Source: Cytophaga sp. FL35
GTDB lineage: Bacteria; Bacteroidota; Bacteroidia; Flavobacteriales; Flavobacteriaceae
Direction: 5' to 3'
Assembly (NCBI RefSeq): GCF_014349235.1
Contig: NZ_JACSOH010000012.1
Coordinates: forward strand, 62,001-126,000
DNA length: 64,000 bases
A program made the position numbers and the translations under genes. Below, in pieces: positions 1 to 8,793 of this stretch (positions are counted from its first letter, which is position 1; every line of letters starts with the position of its first letter). Under the pieces are notes generated by a model. The model was not told the DNA's origin. It saw only the letters and a list, made by a program, of their open reading frames with translations, and did no database searches.

Positions 1-104
1 ACCATTCTGAACTGCGAAGCTTTTTCTTTTTGGACATGTAGTTTTAGTTGGTGTTACAAACGATTAAAATAGCGATTCTCAACAACAGAAGCAATCTAAA
101 AAAG
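1..104. other. Left edge, no gene recognised
   Basis: AT-rich sequence beyond the stop codon of the leftward oxidoreductase. I see no start codon with a convincing reading frame, no RNA gene and no hairpin followed by a T-run. It may be the 3' flank of the oxidoreductase gene. Confidence 0.4.
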
Positions 105-1217
105 CTAAACCAAGTTTGCCATTTCCTTCCCCACCAAACTGCCTATGGCCACGCCCATACCTCCTAACCTAATTCCACAGAACATATGATCGCTAAGTTG
201 TTTGACAATGGGCTTTTTGGAATTTCCCACTCCCATTATCCCGCTCCATCTACGATCAATTTCTATTGGCTGTTTGGGTAGGATTATTTCAGTAAGTACT
301 TTTTCCAAATGAAGCTGAATTAACTCCGTGTTGCCAAAATGAGTAGTTTCTTCCCCTGAAAAATCTAGATTTCTACCTCCACCTAATAAAATACGGTTAT
401 CCAAATTTCTAAAATAACTATAACCTCTATCTAGATGAAAGGTACCCAAGACTTTTAAATTCTCCAATGGTTTAGTCAAAAGCACTTGAGCCCTTCCTGG
501 CTTTATTTTTTCTCCCGTGAGCTGAGCCGCAAAGCCGTTGGTAGCAATGAAAACATAGTTGGAGGAAAATTCAAATTCAGGTGTAGTTACTACTACCGAA
601 TTGCTTTTATCTTCTAGGTGCTGTACTTCAACCCCATTTAAAATGCCGATATTGGCCGCCCTGACTTTTTTGAGCAATGCAACCATCATTTTTCCCGGAT
701 CTAATTGACCTTCCAAAGAGTTTACCAAGCATTGATCCAGACAATTTCCAAAACCAAAAGTGTTGGAATGAAGTTCAAAAGCCTTCTGTCCAAAGACGGA
801 TAAGAGCAGTCCATTGATATAATCTATCTGGGCCATGGAACTTTCAAAAAGTTCCTTGTCGTTTTTAGAGAAAATTTCAAATCCCCCAAGTTGTTGAAAA
901 TCCATAGCGGTGTCACCCAAAGTTTTCCGCAGAAATTGAATCCCCTGCCATCTTTTATTCACAAGATTTACCACCTCATCTTCGGTATGGTCTTTTAAGT
1001 CATCCAGTATTTCGGAGATACTTCCAAAACAGGCAAAACCGGCATTTTTAGTACTCGCCCCTTGAGGCAATACACCCTTCTCCAGCACCAAAATTTTGGC
1101 ATTGGGAAATCGTTCCCGTAACTGAAGGACGCAATTAAGGCCTGTAATGCCGCTACCCACCACGGTAAAGTCTATGTGGGCCAACCATGTTTTATATTCC
1201 CAATAGCTGAGATTCAT
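105..1217 (-). CDS. FAD-dependent oxidoreductase, DAO family
   Basis: A 370-residue flavoprotein of the D-amino-acid oxidase fold (DadA, glycine oxidase and gamma-glutamylputrescine oxidase relatives), expected to oxidise an amine or amino acid. The N-terminal Rossmann motif GSGITG is at residues 21-26 with the ribose-binding Glu at about 47. The ASTKNAG segment (about 54-60) matches the second FAD contact of the family, and the C-terminus has the usual glycine-rich GIRLGGMGVAIG block that closes over the flavin. There is no signal peptide, so it is probably cytoplasmic. It lies downstream of accC in the same direction, but a terminator separates them, so it probably has its own promoter. Fold assignment is firm; the substrate cannot be read from the sequence. 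Confidence 0.85.
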   Translation of the reverse strand: MNLSYWEYKTWLAHIDFTVVGSGITGLNCVLQLRERFPNAKILVLEKGVLPQGASTKNAGFACFGSISEILDDLKDHTEDEVVNLVNKRWQGIQFLRKTLGDTAMDFQQLGGFEIFSKNDKELFESSMAQIDYINGLLLSVFGQKAFELHSNTFGFGNCLDQCLVNSLEGQLDPGKMMVALLKKVRAANIGILNGVEVQHLEDKSNSVVVTTPEFEFSSNYVFIATNGFAAQLTGEKIKPGRAQVLLTKPLENLKVLGTFHLDRGYSYFRNLDNRILLGGGRNLDFSGEETTHFGNTELIQLHLEKVLTEIILPKQPIEIDRRWSGIMGVGNSKKPIVKQLSDHMFCGIRLGGMGVAIGSLVGKEMANLV

Positions 1218-1261
1218 AACCTTTACATTTCCATTGGATGAAGGTAAAAAATACAGCGCAC

Positions 1262-1286
1262 AAAAAAGCCCCGAAAAATCGAGGCT
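1262..1286 (-). terminator. Terminator after accC
   Basis: Read leftward, the arms AGCCTCGA and TCGGGGCT (one G-T wobble) enclose a four-base loop and are followed by a run of six T. The hairpin begins only a few bases past the accC stop codon, as expected of an intrinsic terminator for the acc operon. Confidence 0.75.
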
Positions 1287-1292
1287 GTATTT

Positions 1293-2645
1293 CTAATCTT
1301 CTTTTTCTGGAGCCATTTTAAAGGTTTCCATGAACTTGGTGGTATAATTTCCAGCCAAATAATCTGGGTGATCCATCAATTGCCTATGAAAAGGGATGGT
1401 TGTTTTTATTCCTTCAATTACAAACTCATCCAATGCTCTTTTCATTTTGTTAATTGCCTCTTCACGCGTTTGCGCAGTGGTAATCAACTTTGCAATCATG
1501 GAGTCGTAGTTTGGTGGAATACTATATCCACTATAAACATGGGTGTCCATCCGTACCCCGTGCCCACCCGGCGTGTGCAATGTGGTAATTCTACCTGGGG
1601 ATGGCCTAAAATTGTTGTATGGGTCTTCGGCATTGATACGACACTCAATTGAATGTAGTTTTGGAAGGTAATTTTTTCCCGAAATTGGAACGCCACCTGC
1701 AACCAAAATCTGCTCCCTAATAAGGTCATAGTCTATAACTTGCTCCGTAATTGGATGCTCTACTTGAATACGGGTGTTCATCTCCATAAAGTAGAAATTA
1801 CGGTGTTTATCCACTAAAAACTCAATAGTTCCCGCTCCTTCATATTTAATAAACTCCGCTGCCTTGATTGCAGCTTTCCCCATATCTTCACGTAGTTTAT
1901 CCGTCATGAAGGGAGAAGGTGTTTCCTCCGTGAGCTTTTGATGTCTGCGTTGAACGGAACAGTCCCTTTCGGATAAGTGACAAGCCTTTCCATACTGATC
2001 ACCTACAACTTGAATTTCAATATGCCTTGGCTCTTCAATCAATTTCTCCATGTACATACCACCATTTCCAAAAGCGGCCTTGGCTTCTTGAACTGCACTT
2101 TCAAAATTGCTTTGCATCTCATCTTCGGACCAAATGGCACGCATTCCTTTACCACCACCACCGGCAGTAGCTTTTATCATAACAGGATATCCCATCTTCT
2201 TTGCCTCCTTTTTGGCATGGGCAACATCCTTAAGCAATCCTTCCGATCCCGGTACAACAGGAACACCCGCCTGCTTCATAGTTTCTTTGGCGGTGGCCTT
2301 GTCGCCCATACGATCTATCTGCTCCCCAGAAGCTCCAATAAATTTAATATCGTGCTCTGCACAAATTTTGGAGAACTTAGAATTTTCGGAAAGGAATCCG
2401 TAACCAGGGTGAATGGCATCTGCATTGGTGATCTCGGCTGCAGCAATGATATTGGGTATCTTTAAGTATGATTCGCTACTAGGTGCTGGACCTATACATA
2501 CGGCCTCATCCGCAAAACGAACATGTAAACTTTCTTCATCTGCCTTGGAATAGACGGCCACCGTTTTGATGCCCATTTCCTTACACGTACGAATAACACG
2601 CAGCGCAATCTCTCCCCTATTGGCAATGAGTATTTTTTTGAACAT
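1293..2645 (-). CDS. accC: Acetyl-CoA carboxylase, biotin carboxylase subunit
   Basis: A 450-residue biotin carboxylase, which carboxylates the biotin on AccB with ATP and bicarbonate in the first committed step of fatty-acid synthesis. The start [14 protein letters not shown] is the classic N-terminus. The ATP-grasp glycine loop GGGGKGMRA is at about 162-170. The [14 protein letters not shown] block carries the metal-binding Glu and the conserved Arg and Glu of the active site. Length is normal for the family. It follows accB by 85 bases in the same direction and is closed by a terminator. Nothing is unusual. Confidence 0.97.
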   Translation of the reverse strand: MFKKILIANRGEIALRVIRTCKEMGIKTVAVYSKADEESLHVRFADEAVCIGPAPSSESYLKIPNIIAAAEITNADAIHPGYGFLSENSKFSKICAEHDIKFIGASGEQIDRMGDKATAKETMKQAGVPVVPGSEGLLKDVAHAKKEAKKMGYPVMIKATAGGGGKGMRAIWSEDEMQSNFESAVQEAKAAFGNGGMYMEKLIEEPRHIEIQVVGDQYGKACHLSERDCSVQRRHQKLTEETPSPFMTDKLREDMGKAAIKAAEFIKYEGAGTIEFLVDKHRNFYFMEMNTRIQVEHPITEQVIDYDLIREQILVAGGVPISGKNYLPKLHSIECRINAEDPYNNFRPSPGRITTLHTPGGHGVRMDTHVYSGYSIPPNYDSMIAKLITTAQTREEAINKMKRALDEFVIEGIKTTIPFHRQLMDHPDYLAGNYTTKFMETFKMAPEKED

Positions 2646-2730
2646 AACTTTTAAAATTAAAAGCCAAATTTTAGGTCCCGGAGCCTAAATCAACAAGCAG
2701 CTTCCGAAACATTTATTTGGAAATTCTTAA

Positions 2731-3228
2731 CTAGGAAGGGTCTACCAAAAACAATGGTTGATCAAATTCTACCGGAGAAGAATCGTCTACCAAAATCTTC
2801 ACTATTTTTCCAGAGACTTCAGATTCTATATCATTGAAAAGCTTCATTGCTTCAATAACACAAAGAACATCGCCCTTACCAATACTACTTCCCACTTCGA
2901 CAAATGCGTCCTTATCCGGAGATGGTTTTCTGTAGAACGTACCAATAATTGGGGACTTGATGGTAATGTACTTAGAATCGTCCTCTTTCTTAGCATCTGA
3001 ACCAGCTCCTGAGGAGGCCGCTTCAGCAGCTGGTTGTGCAGCTTGCACAGGCGCCTGTTGCATTGGTGCCTGGGCCATGGGTATCTGTTGAACAAAGGTT
3101 GTCTCCGGACCAGCATCTGAAGAACCTGTTTTGATGGTGATTTTAATGTCTTCCATCTCCAACTTCACCTCACTAGCACCAGATTTTGCTACGAATCTAA
3201 TAAGGCTTTGAATCTCTTTTATATCCAT
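2731..3228 (-). CDS. accB: Acetyl-CoA carboxylase, biotin carboxyl carrier protein
   Basis: A 165-residue carrier that swings biotin between AccC and the carboxyltransferase. The N-terminal helix region (1-35) is followed by a flexible linker rich in Ala, Pro and Gln (about 45-80). The C-terminal biotinyl domain carries the EAMKLFNDI motif, with Lys129 as the biotin attachment site. The second Met position of the common EAMKM motif is Leu, as is frequent in this subunit. It lies 30 bases from the fabH stop and upstream of accC, so fabH-accB-accC read as one operon. Confidence 0.97.
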   Translation of the reverse strand: MDIKEIQSLIRFVAKSGASEVKLEMEDIKITIKTGSSDAGPETTFVQQIPMAQAPMQQAPVQAAQPAAEAASSGAGSDAKKEDDSKYITIKSPIIGTFYRKPSPDKDAFVEVGSSIGKGDVLCVIEAMKLFNDIESEVSGKIVKILVDDSSPVEFDQPLFLVDPS

Positions 3229-3258
3229 GAATTTAAGTTTGTTTTGAAATCTTATAAA

Positions 3259-4254
3259 TTAATTATAGGCCCACTTCAAGTAAATAGAACCCCAGGTAAA
3301 TCCGCCTCCAAACGCGGCAAATACTAAGTTGTCTCCCTTTTTAAGCTGCCCTTCAAAATCTGCCAATAGCAATGGCAAGGTGGCAGAGGTTGTATTTCCG
3401 TACCTGTGTATGTTCATAAGAACCTTAGAACTGTCCAAGCCCATTCTGTTTGCCGTGGCGTCTATAATTCTCTTATTGGCTTGATGTGGAACCAACCATG
3501 CAACATCGGACTCTTGTAAATTGTTACGTTGCATAATTTTTTCGGCCACATCTGCCATGTTGGAAACGGCAAATTTAAATACCGTTCTACCATCTTGATA
3601 AATATAGTGTTTTCTGTTCTTTACGGTTTCCTCTGTTGCAGGCATTATTGATCCTCCTGCATCCATCCCCAAAAACTGTCTTCCGTTGCCATCTGAACGA
3701 AGATATTCATCTTGAAGGCCCAAGCCTTCTTCATTAGGTTCGAACAAAGCGGCACCAGCACCATCCCCAAATATTATACAGGTGGTTCTATCCGTATAAT
3801 CAATAATAGAGGACATTTTATCGGCACCGATCAACAACACCTTTTTATACCTTCCTGATTGAATGTAACTAGCTGCCGTAGACATGCCAAAAAGAAAACT
3901 GGAACAAGCGGCCAGTAAATCATAAGCGAAGGCATTTTTAGCACCAATTTTAGCAGCAACAAAAGCTGCAGTAGAGGCTACCATATTATCCGGTGTGGCC
4001 GTTGCCACAATAACCAAATCAATTTCTGCGGGGTCAAGATCTCTTTTTTCAATAAGCTCATTAGCCGCCTTAATGGCCATATAGGAAGTTCCCTCTCCTT
4101 CTTCCGGTTTTAATATACGTCTCTCTTTAATTCCAGTTCTGGAAACGATCCACTCATCATTGGTTTCCACCATACCTTCCAGCATTTTGTTGGTAAGTAC
4201 AAATTTGGGAACGTAACCTCCTACAGCGGTAATGGCTGCTGTTATTTTAGTCAT
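3259..4254 (-). CDS. fabH: Beta-ketoacyl-ACP synthase III
   Basis: A 331-residue condensing enzyme that joins an acyl-CoA starter to malonyl-ACP to begin fatty-acid chains. The nucleophile is Cys117 in the AACSSF block. The catalytic His (VPHQAN) and Asn (RYGNTTSAT) follow in the C-terminal half. The gene has a leader of nearly 300 bases after the rpmF terminator, with a promoter-like sequence and two palindromes, so fabH-accB-accC is probably controlled separately from rpmF. In flavobacteria branched starters would be expected; that is family knowledge, not visible here. Confidence 0.97.
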   Translation of the reverse strand: MTKITAAITAVGGYVPKFVLTNKMLEGMVETNDEWIVSRTGIKERRILKPEEGEGTSYMAIKAANELIEKRDLDPAEIDLVIVATATPDNMVASTAAFVAAKIGAKNAFAYDLLAACSSFLFGMSTAASYIQSGRYKKVLLIGADKMSSIIDYTDRTTCIIFGDGAGAALFEPNEEGLGLQDEYLRSDGNGRQFLGMDAGGSIMPATEETVKNRKHYIYQDGRTVFKFAVSNMADVAEKIMQRNNLQESDVAWLVPHQANKRIIDATANRMGLDSSKVLMNIHRYGNTTSATLPLLLADFEGQLKKGDNLVFAAFGGGFTWGSIYLKWAYN

Positions 4255-4389
4255 TATAAAGTTGCTTTGATATCCAAAAAACCATCAAAAATGCTTGAAA
4301 ATTGGTGAAAATTAAACATTTTTCAGCAAAAATTTCCTGAAACACTCTCGTTTTTGAAATTTTAATTCTAGGCCTGATTACCCTTTAAA

Positions 4390-4403
4390 AACCCTGAAGG
4401 GTT
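4390..4403. repeat. Palindrome in the fabH leader
   Basis: AACCCTGAAGGGTT is a perfect inverted repeat around a central GA. It lies about 150 bases upstream of the fabH start, inside the expected transcript. It shares ACCCT/AGGGT half-sites with the palindrome at 4435-4450, centre to centre 46 bases. It could be a second operator or a leader hairpin. Confidence 0.5.
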
Positions 4404-4434
4404 AAAAACCCGTAACATAGGAACTTAAGAAAGA

Positions 4435-4450
4435 ACCCTAATATTAGGGT
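4435..4450. promoter_or_regulatory. Perfect 16-base palindrome at the fabH promoter
   Basis: ACCCTAATATTAGGGT is self-complementary over its full length. It sits immediately downstream (leftward) of a TAATTTTG -7 element, so it would cover the expected transcription start. That placement is typical of a repressor operator. The regulator is unknown. Confidence 0.55.
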
Positions 4451-4451
4451 A

Positions 4452-4459
4452 CAAAATTA
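4452..4459 (-). promoter_or_regulatory. Candidate -7 element for fabH-accB-accC
   Basis: Read leftward this is TAATTTTG, an exact match to the Bacteroidota TAnnTTTG element. No good -33 TTTG is visible at the right distance, which would suit a promoter needing an activator or a weak one. The predicted start is near 4445 and gives a leader of about 190 bases. Confidence 0.45.
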
Positions 4460-4481
4460 CCTAATCACAGGTTTAATCCAT

Positions 4482-4516
4482 AAAAAAACTCCCGTTGATT
4501 TGAACATACGGGAGTT
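4482..4516 (-). terminator. Terminator after rpmF
   Basis: Perfect 9-base arms AACTCCCGT and ACGGGAGTT (4487-4495 and 4508-4516) with a 12-base loop, followed leftward by a run of seven T. It starts 24 bases past the rpmF stop and separates rpmF from fabH. Confidence 0.85.
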
Positions 4517-4539
4517 ATATACGGTGTAAGAAGGCACAA

Positions 4540-4737
4540 TTATGCTTCTACTTCTTCTGTTTTGTCAATTAAGACTTGACCTTTGTAATAAAGTTTTCCT
4601 TCATGCCAGTGGGCTCTGTGGAAAAGGTGCATTTCTCCAGTAGTAGGATCGGTAGCTAAAGTAGGAGCAACCGCTTTGTAGTGCGTACGTCTTTTATCCC
4701 TTCTGGTTTTCGAAATTTTTCTCTTAGGATGTGCCAT
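4540..4737 (-). CDS. rpmF: 50S ribosomal protein L32
   Basis: A 65-residue basic protein starting [17 protein letters not shown], the standard N-terminus of bacterial L32. This form lacks the four zinc-ligand cysteines found in some L32 proteins. It follows yceD by only 6 bases in the same direction, the conserved yceD-rpmF pair. A strong terminator lies just after it. Confidence 0.96.
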   Translation of the reverse strand: MAHPKRKISKTRRDKRRTHYKAVAPTLATDPTTGEMHLFHRAHWHEGKLYYKGQVLIDKTEEVEA

Positions 4738-4743
4738 TTTAAC

Positions 4744-5277
4744 TTATTTATCCGTTAACAGTTTCTTTAATTCGTCCCAACGGGGATCGTTTTCTTTAAT
4801 TTCTTCTTTCTTCTCCTTAGGTTGAAGTTCCTGCAATTTTTTAAGCGCTTCAGATTGTAAGGAACCATCTATAACACCTGGGTGAACCCTTTTTTGCGGA
4901 ACAGCCAACACCAGCATTTCATATACATATTGGGCAATATTCACTTGGTGTTCACCATGTGGGATAATCAAAATTTCATCATCCTCATCATTGTATTCCT
5001 CACCAAACTTTACCACCAATTTCAATTCTGAAGAAATTGGTTGCTCGTAGGGCTCATTGGTCAAATCGCAATTTACATTTACCGTACCGTCTGCATTTAA
5101 AAAGAACTCGAGCATATTGCTCAATTTTCTTAGCTCTACGTTAAGGTGAATATTTGCACCATTGAACTCCTCATACCCAAAAGACTCAAAGAACTGGTTG
5201 TTGATGGTATACTCAAAATCGTGTTTTCCTTGCTTCAACCCTGAGAAAGGAATACTAAACTCCTTTTGCTTCATCAT
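4744..5277 (-). CDS. YceD/DUF177 family protein
   Basis: A DUF177 (YceD, Rrp-linked) protein of about 177 residues, the usual partner of rpmF; family members have been linked to 23S rRNA maturation, but the exact role here is inferred. An upstream ATG at 5307 is possible. I prefer the MMKQKEFSIPFSGLKQGKH start at 5277 or 5274, because the family begins at this KEF-IPF-GLK-GKH motif, and because the predicted promoter start near 5314 leaves almost no leader for the ATG at 5307. The middle is acidic (EEYNDEDDEIL) and the C-terminal PRWDELKKL block is the typical family end. Confidence 0.88.
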   Translation of the reverse strand: MMKQKEFSIPFSGLKQGKHDFEYTINNQFFESFGYEEFNGANIHLNVELRKLSNMLEFFLNADGTVNVNCDLTNEPYEQPISSELKLVVKFGEEYNDEDDEILIIPHGEHQVNIAQYVYEMLVLAVPQKRVHPGVIDGSLQSEALKKLQELQPKEKKEEIKENDPRWDELKKLLTDK

Positions 5278-5297
5278 TTCAACACTATAATTAATAT

Positions 5298-5350
5298 ACC
5301 CGCCCATTCAAAGGCGGGTGCAAAGATACTCTTTTTTAATAAACCAACAA
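5298..5350 (-). promoter_or_regulatory. yceD-rpmF promoter with overlapping inverted repeat
   Basis: Leftward, TTG (5348-5350), 19 bases, then TATCTTTG (5321-5328) match the Bacteroidota -33/-7 consensus. Directly downstream lies a perfect 7-base inverted repeat, ACCCGCC and GGCGGGT (5298-5304 and 5313-5319, 8-base spacer), covering the expected start site. It shares ACCC/GGGT ends with the two fabH palindromes and may be an operator. Confidence 0.6.
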
Positions 5351-5407
5351 CCCTTTTTAATTGTATTTCAAGGGACTGTATAACTTTTCAAGAAAATATC
5401 AACAACA

Positions 5408-6454
5408 TCACCTTCTTACACGCTGTTTTTGCAATGGATTTTCCGTAAGTTCCTGATATTCCTTTCTATTTCTAAAAATTTGTAAAGCCATAAAAACAGC
5501 TTCTTTAAAGGAACTGTGATCCGCCTTTCCTTTACCTGCTATTTCGTATGCCGTACCATGATCTGGTGAGGTTCTAACCTTTGATAATCCAGCTGTGAAA
5601 TTCACCCCTTTACCAAAGGATAACGTCTTGAAAGGAATAAGTCCCTGATCGTGATATGCCGCAAGAACGGCATCAAAATTCTTATAGGAATCAGACCCAA
5701 AAAAACTATCCGCAGAATAAGGACCAAAAACCAAGTGCCCGGCATCTGACATCTCCTTGATTACTGGTTTCAAAACCTCGTCATCCTCTTTGCCAATTAC
5801 CCCATTATCCCCACTATGTGGGTTAATACCCAATAAGGCAATTTTAGGAGCCCGTATTTTAAAATCCATCCGAAGGGACTTCTCAATAGTACGAACCTTA
5901 TTCCTAATTAGTATGGCATTTATGGCCGCTGGCGCGTCCTTTACGGCCACGTGATCCGTTAATAACCCTACTTTGAGCTCATCGGTAACCATGAACATCA
6001 AACTTTCACCTTCCAATTGTTGGGCAAGAAAATCCGTATGTCCAGGAAATTTAAAATCATCCGCCTGAATATTGTTCTTATTGATAGGTGCCGTCACTAA
6101 AGCATCTATTTCATCATTTTTAAGAGCATTAACAGCGGTTCTCAAGGACTTGATAGCGTATTTGCCCCCCTCATTGTTAGATTCTCCAAAGGTTACGGTG
6201 GGGACCTCCTTCCAAACGTTTACCACATTTATTTTTCCATCCAGAGCTTTGGAGGCTTCCTGAATTCCGTGATAGTTCACTTCAATCCCCAGTTCCTTTT
6301 TTTGGAAAGAAACTGTCTTGTTGGAGGCAAAGATAACCGGCGTGCAAAAATCCAACATACGGCTATCTTCAAAGGTTTTAAGAACTACTTCACAACCTAT
6401 TCCGTTTAAATCCCCAATAGAGATTCCCAATTTAATTTTTTCCTCTTCCTCCAT
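5408..6454 (-). CDS. pdxA: 4-hydroxythreonine-4-phosphate dehydrogenase
   Basis: A PdxA enzyme of 348 residues that oxidises 4-phosphohydroxy-threonine in pyridoxal phosphate synthesis. The divalent-metal histidines are visible in FPGHTDFLAQ, GINPHSGDNG and AAYHDQGLIPFK. The frame opens upstream at a GTG (6490), but that codon lies at the end of a good -7 element, so I use the ATG at 6454 (MEEEEKIKLGISIGDLNG), which matches the family start. It is divergent from ribE and stands upstream of yceD with a gap of about 130 bases that has its own promoter. Confidence 0.95.
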   Translation of the reverse strand: MEEEEKIKLGISIGDLNGIGCEVVLKTFEDSRMLDFCTPVIFASNKTVSFQKKELGIEVNYHGIQEASKALDGKINVVNVWKEVPTVTFGESNNEGGKYAIKSLRTAVNALKNDEIDALVTAPINKNNIQADDFKFPGHTDFLAQQLEGESLMFMVTDELKVGLLTDHVAVKDAPAAINAILIRNKVRTIEKSLRMDFKIRAPKIALLGINPHSGDNGVIGKEDDEVLKPVIKEMSDAGHLVFGPYSADSFFGSDSYKNFDAVLAAYHDQGLIPFKTLSFGKGVNFTAGLSKVRTSPDHGTAYEIAGKGKADHSSFKEAVFMALQIFRNRKEYQELTENPLQKQRVRR

Positions 6455-6489
6455 GTTATTCTTTACCTTTACAGCATAAATTGTAAGCA

Positions 6490-6497
6490 CAAAACTA
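6490..6497 (-). promoter_or_regulatory. Candidate -7 element for pdxA
   Basis: Leftward TAGTTTTG matches TAnnTTTG exactly. The expected start near 6483 gives pdxA a leader of about 29 bases and argues against the GTG at 6490. No clear -33 element was seen. Confidence 0.45.
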
Positions 6498-6514
6498 CTT
6501 AATTTCTACGGATT

Positions 6515-7105
6515 ATGTTCACCGGTATTATTGAAACCTTGGGTAAGGTAAAGCAACTTAAAAATGAGGGCGGAAACCTTCACATCACCGTACAGACCAA
6601 CCTTGCCAGCGAGCTAAAAATAGACCAGAGCGTAGCGCATAACGGTGTGTGCCTTACCGTGGTTTCCTTAGAAGAAGATTCGTATACGGTTACCGCCATT
6701 GAAGAAACCCTCCAAAAAACCAATTTAGACGAATTAAAGGAGGGAGATATGGTAAATTTAGAACGTGCAATGATTATGGGGTCTAGATTAGATGGTCATA
6801 TTGTTCAGGGTCACGTAGACCAAACGGCAACTTGTACCCATATAAACGAAAAAGACGGTAGTTGGTTTTTTACCTTTGAATACGATGCCGCTATTGGAAA
6901 CACAACCATAGAGAAAGGTTCCATTACTATAGACGGTACGAGTTTGACCGTAGTTGATTCCGGTTCCAATACCTTTAGTGTGGCCATTATTCCCTACACA
7001 TATGACCATACCCGTTTTAATACATATCAAGTAGGCACAACGGTTAATCTTGAGTTTGATGTTATAGGCAAATACGTGGCAAAGCTTTTATCCCTTAGGG
7101 TTTAA
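6515..7105 (+). CDS. ribE: Riboflavin synthase alpha chain
   Basis: A 196-residue enzyme that dismutates two 6,7-dimethyl-8-ribityllumazine molecules into riboflavin. It is made of two lumazine-binding repeats: the first begins MFTGIIETLGKV at residue 1, the second at about residue 95 (GHIVQGHVDQ). Length and start are standard. No FMN riboswitch is visible in the short space shared with pdxA. Its stop codon is two bases from that of the convergent acetyltransferase-like gene. Confidence 0.95.
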   Translation: MFTGIIETLGKVKQLKNEGGNLHITVQTNLASELKIDQSVAHNGVCLTVVSLEEDSYTVTAIEETLQKTNLDELKEGDMVNLERAMIMGSRLDGHIVQGHVDQTATCTHINEKDGSWFFTFEYDAAIGNTTIEKGSITIDGTSLTVVDSGSNTFSVAIIPYTYDHTRFNTYQVGTTVNLEFDVIGKYVAKLLSLRV

Positions 7106-7107
7106 TA

Positions 7108-8193
7108 TTACACCTTTATAAATATCTTTTTCTGATACAGAACATACGCCAAAAGACAATAGAAAGCCACTACAGTAAGCCCATATAGCAACGAAGACAT
7201 TTGCAATGACATAAAATCGTGAACATAAATGGTTTGAAACAACCAACCATGTAACGATGTTTCACCCATTTTGATCATTCCCAAAAGCTTACTGATAAAA
7301 CTGGAAAGAAAGTATAGTACAATGGCATTGGCACCGGCATATCTAAAAATAGTGCCAAATTGAATCTTTTTTACATCGGTCAAGTAATAGATCAAAGCAA
7401 GAATAAGATTGGCCCAACCTGCGGTGACCATCACAAAACTACTTGTCCACAAGGCCTTGTTGATAGGGAAAACCAAATCCCATAAATATCCAATGATGAG
7501 GAAGGCACCACCAAGTCCAAAAAGAATGGTAGCTTTCTTTTCTTGTTTGGACGTCAAAATAAGTCCGGTAAAAATTCCCAATAAGGAACTTACAATAGAG
7601 GGCAAAGTGCTCAAAAGCCCTTCAGGATCATAATCTTCTTTGTAGTTATGGGTCCCGAATACTTGTACATCTACGTAATTGGCCAAATTATTGGGAGCCC
7701 TTTCGAAAGTAGATTCCACACCGTTTACCGGAACATAACCCATAAGCAACCAATAGCCTACCAAAAGAATGATTGCTACGCCAATCAATGATTTCCAGTT
7801 AAGATTTAAAAATAGAATGGAAGCAAAAAAGAAAACCACTCCAATCCTTTGAAGTACACCAGGAAATCTAATATCCGCAAAATCCTTTATGAAAGGAAAA
7901 TTAAGGGTGAATGCCCCTAAAAACAGGCCGAGCGCTATTAGTTTCAAAGCTCTAATGCTAATTTTTTTATACGTTTCAGCAGTGGCCTTTTTGTTTTTAT
8001 AGGCAAACACGATAGAAGTTCCTACAATAAAAAGGAAAAAAGGAAAAACGAGGTCTGTGGGAGTGTAACCATGCCATTGCGCATGTTTTAAGGGCCCATA
8101 TACGGCCCTCCACGTTCCCGGGGTATTTACCAATATCATTAAAACAATGGTCATTCCCCTAAAAATGTCAACGGATAGAATTCGGTCCTTCAT
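7108..8193 (-). CDS. DUF5009/heparan-alpha-glucosaminide N-acetyltransferase-like membrane protein
   Basis: A 361-residue integral membrane protein with about ten hydrophobic segments. The N-terminal LSVDIFRGMTIVLMILVN and the following DLVFPFFLFIVGTSI are hallmarks of the HGSNAT/NagX family, which moves acetyl groups across a membrane onto glucosamine-type sugars. A role in acetylating a periplasmic or imported aminosugar is an inference from the family. A second, divergent member lies at 33402-34508. It ends two bases from ribE on the other strand. Confidence 0.8.
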   Translation of the reverse strand: MKDRILSVDIFRGMTIVLMILVNTPGTWRAVYGPLKHAQWHGYTPTDLVFPFFLFIVGTSIVFAYKNKKATAETYKKISIRALKLIALGLFLGAFTLNFPFIKDFADIRFPGVLQRIGVVFFFASILFLNLNWKSLIGVAIILLVGYWLLMGYVPVNGVESTFERAPNNLANYVDVQVFGTHNYKEDYDPEGLLSTLPSIVSSLLGIFTGLILTSKQEKKATILFGLGGAFLIIGYLWDLVFPINKALWTSSFVMVTAGWANLILALIYYLTDVKKIQFGTIFRYAGANAIVLYFLSSFISKLLGMIKMGETSLHGWLFQTIYVHDFMSLQMSSLLYGLTVVAFYCLLAYVLYQKKIFIKV

Positions 8194-8319
8194 GAAAATT
8201 AATCTGGCGGTTGGTTAAAATCTGTTTAAAGATAAGCTAATGCTCCAAAAAATCAAGTAACAACATTTGATGGCAATAACTTTCATACAATACCCTTCTA
8301 AATAAATCGTTTATAAATA

Positions 8320-8334
8320 AGACCTTTTTGGTCT
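8320..8334. repeat. Small inverted repeat upstream of the lipoprotein gene
   Basis: AGACC, five T, GGTCT: perfect 5-base arms in the 183-base gap between the divergent acetyltransferase-like and lipoprotein genes. It could be an operator for either gene. No perfect TAnnTTTG element was found beside it. Confidence 0.3.
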
Positions 8335-8376
8335 GTACCCAAATCAGGAGGTTAAAAAACTCCATAAAAAACTATC

Positions 8377-8790
8377 ATGACAAAAAACCTACGAAACCTA
8401 CTGTTGGCAGTAGGCATTACCTTTTTGGTTAGTTGTTCCAAAGATGAGGAAACACTAACCGTCGTAAGCGGCGAAGCCCAAATTGCCAATGATACCGGAT
8501 TATCGTTCATTAATTCATCCGGCTTTTCTGCCGATTATGTTTCCTATAAGCTGCGTATAGGGACCGGAATAGAAAAAGAGTACGGACAAAGTTTATTGGG
8601 CTATAATTACAATGAAATGCAGGAAGGAAGTAAAACCATCTACCAAATTGAAGTTTATAAAGATGGGGAACAAATACCGTTTAAGGCCTTTATAAATGAG
8701 GAAGGAGGTGAATCTACCGAAGTATCATCCACCTCCATCATTAAAATCACTAACGAAGAAATCCTTAGGATTCTCTTGGATGAGCAATAA
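8377..8790 (+). CDS. Small surface lipoprotein, unknown function
   Basis: A 137-residue protein with a signal peptide and lipobox LVSC, lipidated Cys20. The residues after the cysteine are SKDEE, which resembles the acidic lipoprotein export signal of Bacteroidota that sends lipoproteins to the cell surface. The rest is a short, probably beta-rich domain that I do not recognise. The gene stands alone and converges on the symporter, with three bases between the two stop codons. Confidence 0.75.
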   Translation: MTKNLRNLLLAVGITFLVSCSKDEETLTVVSGEAQIANDTGLSFINSSGFSADYVSYKLRIGTGIEKEYGQSLLGYNYNEMQEGSKTIYQIEVYKDGEQIPFKAFINEEGGESTEVSSTSIIKITNEEILRILLDEQ

Positions 8791-8793
8791 CTT

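Noticed and set aside
1368-2465. Rightward reading frames inside accC
   Set aside because: They lie opposite a certain gene in its codon-shadow frames and lack family features.
3259-6454. FMN or other riboswitch in the fabH and ribE upstream regions
   Set aside because: No multi-stem conserved core was found; only simple palindromes are present.
8347-8352. AGGAGG before the small lipoprotein
   Set aside because: It lies about 24 bases before the ATG, too far for a ribosome-binding site.
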